Source: an uncultured Ruminococcus sp.
Lineage (GTDB): Bacteria; Bacillota; Clostridia; Oscillospirales; Acutalibacteraceae
Length of the DNA: 7,086 nucleotides
Direction of reading: 5' to 3'
Assembly (NCBI GenBank): GCA_902797065.1
Contig: CADBRK010000018.1
Coordinates: forward strand, 1-7,086
Part shown: piece by piece, positions 1 through 4,447 of the stretch
Layout: each line of letters opens with the position of its first letter
Position numbering within the stretch: the first letter of the stretch is position 1
Notes under the pieces: model-generated
Told to the model about the DNA's origin: nothing
The model's database searches: none
Seen by the model: only the letters and a program-made list of their open reading frames with translations
Program-made: the position numbers and the translations under genes

Positions 1-41
1 AAAGTACCGTCGGCGTCAAAAATAATTCCCTGTATATTCAT
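1..41 (-). CDS. HAD-superfamily hydrolase, N-terminal fragment (runs off the window)
   Basis: Reading the minus strand from an ATG at 41-39 gives 13 residues, MNIQGIIFDADGT, before the window ends. A hydrophobic strand leading into DxDGT is motif I of the haloacid dehalogenase superfamily: Asp9 would be the phosphoryl-accepting nucleophile and Asp11 the general acid/base. These enzymes are mostly cytoplasmic phosphatases or phosphomutases acting on small phosphorylated metabolites; the substrate cannot be told from 13 residues. The start codon overlaps the serine acetyltransferase stop codon as ATGA, so the two genes are probably co-transcribed and translationally coupled. A GGGATTGG stretch inside the end of the upstream gene could act as a weak ribosome binding site. 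The motif and overlap are seen directly; subfamily and role are unknown. Confidence 0.75.
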   Translation of the reverse strand, partial: MNIQGIIFDADGT

Positions 42-994
42 ATTATCCAATCCCAATATTCTCCGTTAGGCAGATCGACTGCGCCCGATCTCTGAAATTC
101 AAGCTCGGGATTCCTTACACTTACTTTCATACCCTGTGATACGCTCGACACAACAAAAGCGTTGCCGCCGATAGTAGTACCGTCGCCGATGACAGTTTCG
201 CCGCCGAGGACGGACGTTCCCGAGTAGATGGTAACATTGTCGCCGAGCGTGGGGTGACGCTTAACGCCTTTGAGCTGCTGACCTTTCCTTGTGGAAAGTG
301 CGCCGAGGGTAACGCCCTGATATATCTTGACGTTGTTGCCGATAACAGTAGTTTCGCCGATAACAACGCCCGTACCGTGGTCTATGAAGAAGTACTTCCC
401 GATTGATGCACCGGGGTGAATATCTATTCCTGTAACATTGTGCGCATGTTCGCTGATAATTCTCGGAATAAGCGGCACGCCGAGCAGATAAAGCTCGTGG
501 GCTATTCTGTATGTTGTAATCGCAAACATTCCGGGGTAGCAGAAAATGATCTCGTCTGTGCTGAACGCTGCGGGGTCACCGTTGTAAGCGGCTTCAACGT
601 CGGTGCTCAGATATTCCCTGATCTTCGGGAGAGACTGCAGGAACTTGTATGTTATTTCGTCCGCCTGCTCGATGATTTCACCGGGGCATTTTTCTTCGTC
701 TGTTTCTATATTGTCGAGAGCCTTTGCGATCTGCTTTTTCAGATTATACTGAATAAATTCGAGACGCTCGCCGACTAAGTATCTTGCATATTCTTTGCGT
801 ACTCTTTGCTTATCGAAAAATCCCGGGAACAGGATCATTCTCAGTTCGTTCAGTATCTCGATCAGAATGTCTCTGTTTACAATATTGCATTTATCAATAC
901 GGCTTGTCAGGCTGTGTTTATCGTAGCTTTCCATGAGCATATCGACAAGGTTATCCGTTTCGTGCTGCGTGTAGGCTGTGCCGGTGCATGACAT
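38..994 (-). CDS. cysE: Serine O-acetyltransferase (CysE/EpsC type), first step of cysteine synthesis
   Basis: This cytoplasmic enzyme transfers an acetyl group from acetyl-CoA to L-serine, giving O-acetylserine for cysteine synthase. The protein has 318 residues from the chosen start. An alpha-helical N-terminal half (about 1-185) precedes a left-handed beta-helix of hexapeptide repeats (about 190-295). Catalytic landmarks of the family are present: DIHPGA with Asp191 and His193, IDHGTG with Asp205-His206, GETTVIG after it, and RHP with His247. The layout resembles the roughly 300-residue EpsC-like forms rather than the shorter E. coli CysE. The protein ends in Trp-Ile-Ile; a C-terminal Ile is what docks this enzyme into cysteine synthase. 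The ATG at 994 is chosen because AGAGGTGA lies just upstream. A further in-frame ATG at 1060 falls inside the -35 box and would not be transcribed. The gene overlaps the HAD gene downstream by ATGA. Confidence 0.93.
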   Translation of the reverse strand: MSCTGTAYTQHETDNLVDMLMESYDKHSLTSRIDKCNIVNRDILIEILNELRMILFPGFFDKQRVRKEYARYLVGERLEFIQYNLKKQIAKALDNIETDEEKCPGEIIEQADEITYKFLQSLPKIREYLSTDVEAAYNGDPAAFSTDEIIFCYPGMFAITTYRIAHELYLLGVPLIPRIISEHAHNVTGIDIHPGASIGKYFFIDHGTGVVIGETTVIGNNVKIYQGVTLGALSTRKGQQLKGVKRHPTLGDNVTIYSGTSVLGGETVIGDGTTIGGNAFVVSSVSQGMKVSVRNPELEFQRSGAVDLPNGEYWDWII

Positions 995-998
995 ATAA

Positions 999-1006
999 TC
1001 ACCTCT
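999..1006 (-). promoter_or_regulatory. Ribosome binding site that fixes the cysE start
   Basis: On the minus strand AGAGGTGA is followed by TTAT and then the ATG at 994-992. This is a strong Shine-Dalgarno match at normal spacing, and it supports the 318-residue form over an extension of 22 residues from the ATG at 1060. Confidence 0.8.
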
Positions 1007-1031
1007 GAATAGTCTGTTTATTTCATTATAT

Positions 1032-1060
1032 ATTATATGCGCTGGGGAGATGAATGTCAA
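1032..1060 (-). promoter_or_regulatory. Consensus sigma-A promoter of cysE
   Basis: On the minus strand a perfect -35 hexamer TTGACA (1060-1055) is separated by exactly 17 bases from a perfect -10 hexamer TATAAT (1037-1032). Transcription would start near 1025, leaving a leader of about 30 nt before the ATG at 994. That is too short for a T-box or S-box leader, so no RNA-level cysteine or methionine switch is visible. The gene is probably strongly and fairly constantly expressed, unless a repressor binds the promoter itself. Confidence 0.85.
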
Positions 1061-1088
1061 TAATGAAGAATAAATAACAGCAAACCAA

Positions 1089-1120
1089 AAGGCAGCAAAG
1101 AATCCGATCCTCGCTACCTT
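1089..1120 (-). terminator. Rho-independent terminator of the CobW operon
   Basis: Just after the stop of the second GTPase gene, minus-strand RNA from 1120 to 1089 folds into a 13-pair stem (5' arm AAGGTAGCGAGGA, 3' arm TCTTTGCTGCCTT, three or four G-U pairs) with a 6-base loop. It is followed by the U-rich stretch UUGGUUUGCUGUUAUU. The U-tract is interrupted, so termination may be imperfect. The hairpin lies directly upstream of the cysE promoter and separates the two minus-strand units. Confidence 0.65.
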
Positions 1121-1126
1121 CTCTTT

Positions 1127-2065
1127 TTAAAATGTCACAACTCTCTGTTCGGGTTCTTCCGCAGGAGTTACAGAGGTCACTTTAAGTACGGGGCCTCTCT
1201 TGCCGTAAACAGTGCTGAATTCTATGGCGATCTTTGCTTCTATCTCGACCCATTCACCCTGTTTAAGAGAAGAAGCCTTTTCGTACTTGCATACCAAAGC
1301 GCAGTACTGTATATCTTCAACGCAGCATGTCATTACATGCCTGCCTATCGCAAAGGTCTTTTTATCAAAGCTTGTGTTGCGTGCGACCTGCCCTTTGAAT
1401 CTGATAGTCTTTTTGTTGTACTTCATCATATCCTCGACGCAGTCTCTGTACCATAAGCCGTAATCGTTGTCCTTGACTTCGATCACGGGAGCGTCTACGT
1501 CAAATGGGAGAGGATCGATAATATCATCATATACTACCTTGCCGTCCGCATATTCGTATGCGATGTCACATCTGCGGCTGATCGCCCTGATGATCGTGTG
1601 CAGCGGCATCTGATCTTCGCCCTTCGGCAGCCTGTTGAATACTACCATTTCGGTATCCTTGACCTTATCTACAACAAGGCTTCTCATGTTCTGGTTGTAT
1701 ACGGTAAATGTCTTTGCGTCAAAAAATGTCATCTGCTGATATATCAGCCATTCTTCCGGCATTGCGTCATACAGCTTCTGCAGCTGCCACATACCGTTGT
1801 ATTCAACAAGTATTCTTGTACATTTTGTTTCTTTTGCAAAGGATGTGAGCGTTTCTTCGGTGAGATCGTCCTCGTCCTCGATGGTTTTGAAAAATACATC
1901 GTCACAGGGGATCTTCGAGGGATCGTATTCCTCTTCGCCCTCCTCGCACATAAGTACAAGCGTTCGTTCTTTTTTGTGGAATCTTTTGTCCTCAAGCGTT
2001 TCCTGAATGAACTTTGTTTTTCCGCTCTCCAAAAATCCCACAAATAAATATACGGGTATTTCCAT
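1127..2065 (-). CDS. Divergent CobW-like P-loop GTPase fused to a TIGR03943/DUF1980-like C-terminal domain
   Basis: This 312-residue cytoplasmic protein begins with a COG0523-like nucleotide-binding domain: P-loop GFLESGKT at 10-17 and an acidic ILVEYNGMW strand at 85-93. The usual CxCC metal motif is absent; a CEEGEEEYD segment (40-48) lies in this early region instead. The NKxD base-recognition motif is reduced to VVFNRLPKGED (141-151). From about residue 215 the sequence stops resembling CobW_C and looks like the C-terminal beta-rich domain of TIGR03943/UPF0703 proteins, with RHVMTCCVEDIQYCALVC at 242-259 and a GEWVEIEAK...GPVLKVTSV pattern after it. Those proteins usually accompany a UPF0718 permease, which is not in this window. 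The gene starts 26 bases after the His-rich CobW gene, with GGAGGT ahead of its ATG, so the two are co-transcribed. A role in transition-metal (possibly zinc) delivery is inferred. The domain call is from memory of family patterns. Confidence 0.8.
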   Translation of the reverse strand: MEIPVYLFVGFLESGKTKFIQETLEDKRFHKKERTLVLMCEEGEEEYDPSKIPCDDVFFKTIEDEDDLTEETLTSFAKETKCTRILVEYNGMWQLQKLYDAMPEEWLIYQQMTFFDAKTFTVYNQNMRSLVVDKVKDTEMVVFNRLPKGEDQMPLHTIIRAISRRCDIAYEYADGKVVYDDIIDPLPFDVDAPVIEVKDNDYGLWYRDCVEDMMKYNKKTIRFKGQVARNTSFDKKTFAIGRHVMTCCVEDIQYCALVCKYEKASSLKQGEWVEIEAKIAIEFSTVYGKRGPVLKVTSVTPAEEPEQRVVTF

Positions 2066-2091
2066 CTGTTACCTCCGTTATTTAATAAAGC

Positions 2092-3240
2092 TTATGCGCC
2101 GAAAAGCTCCGAAACAGCGCTTTCCGAGATCTTTGAGCCGATCACGCAGAGTCTGCCTATCGTGCCTGCGCTGCCGAATCTTACATCGGGTTCGCCCGGT
2201 ACATAGTCGAAGTGTATCCACTTGCCGTCCTTACCCTCAACAATACCCTTTGCGCGAAGAATAGTACCGTACTTTGATTCGTTCGAAAGTGCGTTAAGTG
2301 CGTTTGTAATATCTTCCGGTGTGAATTTCTTTGTTGTCTCGGTACCCCAGCTTGTGAATACATCATCTGCATGATGATGGTGATGGTCGTGGTCGTGATG
2401 ATCGTGGTCGTGGCAGCAGCACTCGTGACCGTCGTGGTCGTGATCGTGATGATGCTCATGCTCGTCGTGATGATGCTCGTGTTCATGATCATGCTCGTCG
2501 TGGTCGTGGTGATGATGTTCATGCTCGTGCTCGTCATGGTCGTGATGGTGTTCATGCTCATGCTCATGTTCATGGTCGTGATGATGTCCGCATACGGGGC
2601 ATACCTCGGCTTCTTCCCGGAGCTTTCTGAGTGCATCTTCAAGAGTCTCTTTATTCTCGATCGACGCTACGATCTGCTTGCCGTTGAGACTGTCCCAATC
2701 GGTTGTGATAAGCTGTGCGTCCTTGTTGTGCTCTCTGATAAGCTTTACGCATTTGTCAAGCTTTTCGTCGGATATACCCTTTGTGTGGCTGAGTACGACA
2801 GCGTTTGCGTGTTCTATCTGATTGTTGAAAAATTCACCGAAATTCTTCATGTACATCTTGCATTTGTTTGCGTCGGCAACGGTTGTAAAGCTGTTGAGAA
2901 CAAGCTCGTCGGAGTTTACATTTTCTACGGCTTTAATAACATCGCTGAGCTTTCCCACGCCCGACGGCTCGATGATTATTCTGTCGGGAGAGTACTGTTC
3001 AAGCACTTTTTTGAGTGCTTCGCCGAAATCGCCGACAAGGCTGCAGCAGATACAGCCGGAATTCATCTCTGTGATCTCGATCCCCGCATCTTTGAGGAAA
3101 CCGCCGTCAATGCCGATGTCGCCGAACTCGTTCTCGATAAGAACAAGCTGTTCGCCTTTATATGCTTCGCTTATAAGCTTTTTTATCAGAGTTGTCTTTC
3201 CTGCGCCCAAAAAGCCCGAAAAAATATCTACCTTTGTCAT
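2092..3240 (-). CDS. CobW/COG0523 GTPase, His-rich putative zinc metallochaperone
   Basis: A 382-residue cytoplasmic G3E-family GTPase of the kind that uses GTP binding to hand metal ions to client proteins. Seen in order: P-loop GFLGAGKTT (9-17), ENEFGDIGIDG (36-46), the signature metal motif GCICC (62-66), IIIEPSGVG (88-96), a degenerate guanine motif VVLSHTK (148-154) where NKxD is expected, a CPVCG knuckle (214-218), a tract of 41 His in 72 residues (219-290) mixed with Asp and Glu and broken by CCC (274-276), then a CobW_C-type domain (about 295-382). The tract length and the extra cysteines suggest metal storage as well as delivery. Zinc is the best guess because many His-rich COG0523 members belong to zinc homeostasis, but cobalt or nickel cannot be excluded. 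It is first in a two-gene operon; AAGGAAG lies 8 bases before the ATG. Confidence 0.92.
   Translation of the reverse strand: MTKVDIFSGFLGAGKTTLIKKLISEAYKGEQLVLIENEFGDIGIDGGFLKDAGIEITEMNSGCICCSLVGDFGEALKKVLEQYSPDRIIIEPSGVGKLSDVIKAVENVNSDELVLNSFTTVADANKCKMYMKNFGEFFNNQIEHANAVVLSHTKGISDEKLDKCVKLIREHNKDAQLITTDWDSLNGKQIVASIENKETLEDALRKLREEAEVCPVCGHHHDHEHEHEHEHHHDHDEHEHEHHHHDHDEHDHEHEHHHDEHEHHHDHDHDGHECCCHDHDHHDHDHHHHHADDVFTSWGTETTKKFTPEDITNALNALSNESKYGTILRAKGIVEGKDGKWIHFDYVPGEPDVRFGSAGTIGRLCVIGSKISESAVSELFGA
2371..2586. repeat. Low-complexity (CAY GAY / CAY GAR) tract encoding the His-rich segment
   Basis: Within the CobW gene about 216 bases consist of irregular repeats of codons for His alternating with Asp or Glu; on the plus strand they read as GTG/ATG/GTC triplets. 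Repeats are imperfect, with mixed CAT/CAC, GAT/GAC and GAA/GAG use. The tract may vary in length between strains by slippage or unequal recombination. It also creates long spurious reading frames on both strands. Confidence 0.85.
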
Positions 3241-3300
3241 TTTTCATACTTCCTTATCTTTATATTGTTGCAGTAAGCTTAGTCTTACTTTCCGTGTATT

Positions 3301-3329
3301 AGTTTAGCACTATTTTGTTTTTTAATCAA
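3301..3329 (-). promoter_or_regulatory. Predicted sigma-A promoter of the CobW operon
   Basis: On the minus strand TTGATT (3329-3324) and TAAACT (3306-3301) are separated by 17 bases, each matching four of six consensus positions. Transcription would start near 3294, giving a leader of about 54 nt. The palindrome CATTATAATG (3332-3341) lies immediately upstream of the -35 and a perfect dyad lies at 3348-3366. Confidence 0.5.
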
Positions 3330-3347
3330 GACATTATAATGAAAATA

Positions 3348-3366
3348 TTGTAAACATAGTTTACAA
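3348..3366. promoter_or_regulatory. Perfect inverted repeat between divergent promoters, putative operator
   Basis: TTGTAAACATAGTTTACAA is a perfect 8-base inverted repeat around a 3-base centre, placed about 19 bases from each of the two predicted -35 boxes (CobW operon to the left, dehydrogenase to the right). The symmetry is seen directly. Binding by a dimeric transcription factor is inferred; the position upstream of both promoters would suit an activator or a dual regulator. The half-site spacing does not match the zinc-repressor Zur consensus known from Bacillus. Confidence 0.5.
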
Positions 3367-3385
3367 AAAAAGACACATTGTACGG

Positions 3386-3414
3386 TTGAACAAAATCATT
3401 AATTGTGATACACT
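3386..3414 (+). promoter_or_regulatory. Predicted sigma-A promoter of the dehydrogenase gene
   Basis: TTGAAC (3386-3391) and TACACT (3409-3414) lie 17 bases apart, each matching four of six consensus positions. The start of transcription would be near 3421, about 33 nt before the ATG. Confidence 0.5.
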
Positions 3415-3453
3415 TAATTTAGCTATTTTTGAATTATCGGAGGGATAGTGATC

Positions 3454-4212
3454 ATGGCAAAAAAGGTTCTTATCACGGGTGCAAGCTCGGGTATAGGAAG
3501 AGATATGGCGAAATTGTTCGATTCATGCGGCTGTGAGCTGATACTTGTCGCAAGACGTGAGGACAGACTCAGAGCCTTGGCAGATTGTCTTAACGGCACG
3601 CCGCGTATCATACCTATGGACATCGGTACGGCTCAGGGCGCGCAGGTTCTGTATGAATTGACCAAGAACGAGAACATCGACATTCTTATCAACAATGCGG
3701 GTTTCGGAGTATGCGGCGATTTTACACAGACGAGTACCACACGCGAGGTAGAGATGATCCGACTGAATGTCGAGGCTATGCATGTGCTGTTCAAGCAGTT
3801 TTTGAAAGACTTCAAAGAGAGGAACAGCGGGTATATCCTCAATGTAGCGTCTGCGGCGGCATTTGCCCCCGGTCCGTATATGGCAGCTTACTACGCAAGC
3901 AAGGCGTATGTTCTGCGATTGACACAGGCGGTAGCTTTCGAACTTAAAGAGTCCGGTTCGGACGTCTCGGTTTCGGCTCTCTGCCCGGGTCCTGTCGATA
4001 CGGAGTTTAACAAGGTCGCCGGAGTCAATTTCTCGGTCAGTCCTATGACGAGCAAATTCGTTGCAAGGTATGCAGTACAGCAGATGTTCCAAAGGAAAAC
4101 CGTCATTATCCCCGGTACTTCGATGAAGCTTGCTGCATTTGCGTCAAAGTTTCTGCCGTCTTCTTTTGCATGCAAAGTCACTGCAGAAGTTCAGAAGCAT
4201 AAGCAAAAGTGA
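3454..4212 (+). CDS. Short-chain dehydrogenase/reductase (classical SDR), substrate unknown
   Basis: A 252-residue NAD(P)-dependent oxidoreductase with a Rossmann fold, presumably soluble in the cytoplasm. Seen: the cofactor loop TGASSGIG (8-15), an ARRED sequence after beta-strand 2 (33-37) whose arginines suggest NADP(H), NNAG (80-83), and the catalytic tetrad Asn105, Ser133, Tyr146 and Lys150 within YYASK. PGPVDTEF follows the active site. Length and motif spacing are those of a complete classical SDR. General similarity is to the YqjQ/DltE group of uncharacterised dehydrogenases; the substrate cannot be read from the sequence. The ATG at 3454 is preferred because MAKKVLITGA is a typical SDR start and CGGAGGG lies about 10 bases upstream. 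An in-frame GTG at 3448 would be only 4 bases from that site. The gene stands alone, divergent from the CobW operon. Confidence 0.9.
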   Translation: MAKKVLITGASSGIGRDMAKLFDSCGCELILVARREDRLRALADCLNGTPRIIPMDIGTAQGAQVLYELTKNENIDILINNAGFGVCGDFTQTSTTREVEMIRLNVEAMHVLFKQFLKDFKERNSGYILNVASAAAFAPGPYMAAYYASKAYVLRLTQAVAFELKESGSDVSVSALCPGPVDTEFNKVAGVNFSVSPMTSKFVARYAVQQMFQRKTVIIPGTSMKLAAFASKFLPSSFACKVTAEVQKHKQK

Positions 4213-4337
4213 CGGTTTGATGACAGACAAGTGACAGTTGTTTTAAAATACAAAAATATTGCTTAATATTTGGCATCTTCGGTGAAATGACCAAAAAACG
4301 GGCTGAAATTTAGTTGTTCGGAAAATTGTTTATTCAA

Positions 4338-4364
4338 TTTTTAATTCTGCAATAGAATTAAAAA
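4338..4364. repeat. AT-rich perfect hairpin after the dehydrogenase gene, possible weak terminator
   Basis: TTTTTAATTCT and AGAATTAAAAA form a perfect 11-base inverted repeat around GCAAT, followed by AAATATTTTTC. It lies 126 bases after the dehydrogenase stop and upstream of the amylase promoter. It is short of G and C, so it may be a weak terminator, a protein site, or chance in AT-rich DNA. The rest of the 4213-4447 gap shows a 7-base AT hairpin at 4254-4271 and no gene. Confidence 0.35.
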
Positions 4365-4385
4365 AATATTTTTCTATCATATAAT
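4358..4385 (+). promoter_or_regulatory. Possible promoter of the first amylase gene
   Basis: A perfect -10 hexamer TATAAT (4380-4385) has a poor TTAAAA (4358-4363) 16 bases upstream. Weaker alternatives are TATATT at 4393-4398 and TATTAT at 4416-4421. The poor -35 would fit a regulated promoter. Confidence 0.35.
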
Positions 4386-4390
4386 GATAG
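4374..4390. promoter_or_regulatory. Dyad overlapping the amylase -10 element, putative operator
   Basis: CTATCAT-ATA-ATGATAG is a perfect 7-base inverted repeat with a 3-base centre that covers the TATAAT at 4380-4385. A factor bound here would block RNA polymerase, so a carbohydrate-responsive repressor is possible. No clear CcpA cre site was found in the gap. The symmetry is seen; the function is inferred. Confidence 0.4.
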
Positions 4391-4447
4391 TATATATTGG
4401 TTAAGTATGTTCCCGTATTATAGCGATAAATTAAGGAGGAATAACCT

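Noticed and set aside
995..1060. Upstream in-frame ATG extending cysE by 22 residues
   Set aside because: That ATG lies inside the -35 box of a consensus promoter, and a strong ribosome binding site precedes the ATG at 994.
995..1088. T-box or S-box leader for the cysteine gene
   Set aside because: The predicted transcript leader is about 30 nt, too short, and no specifier-type structure or T-box sequence is seen.
2371..2586. Repeat tract as a CRISPR array
   Set aside because: The repeats are codon-scale, have no spacers and stay in frame within a coding gene.
2181..2642. Thr/Met/Ile-rich minus-strand frame across the His tract
   Set aside because: It is a frame-shifted reading of the same low-complexity codons, with no recognisable domain.
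2371..3276. Long plus-strand reading frame rich in Met and Val opposite the CobW gene
   Set aside because: It is the antisense shadow of the His/Asp/Glu codon tract; the minus-strand frame has P-loop, CxCC and a ribosome binding site.
3332..3341. TATAAT inside the palindrome CATTATAATG as a promoter -10
   Set aside because: No acceptable -35 lies at 16-18 bases on either strand; it is better seen as AT-rich DNA upstream of the CobW -35.
3348..3366. BirA or Bacillus-type Zur operator
   Set aside because: The half-site TTGTAAAC matches BirA, but BirA sites have a spacer of about 14-16 bases; the Zur consensus has a different core spacing.
3448..3453. GTG start two codons upstream of the dehydrogenase ATG
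   Set aside because: Its spacing to the Shine-Dalgarno is only 4 bases and MAKKVLITGA is the usual SDR beginning; it remains a possible alternative.
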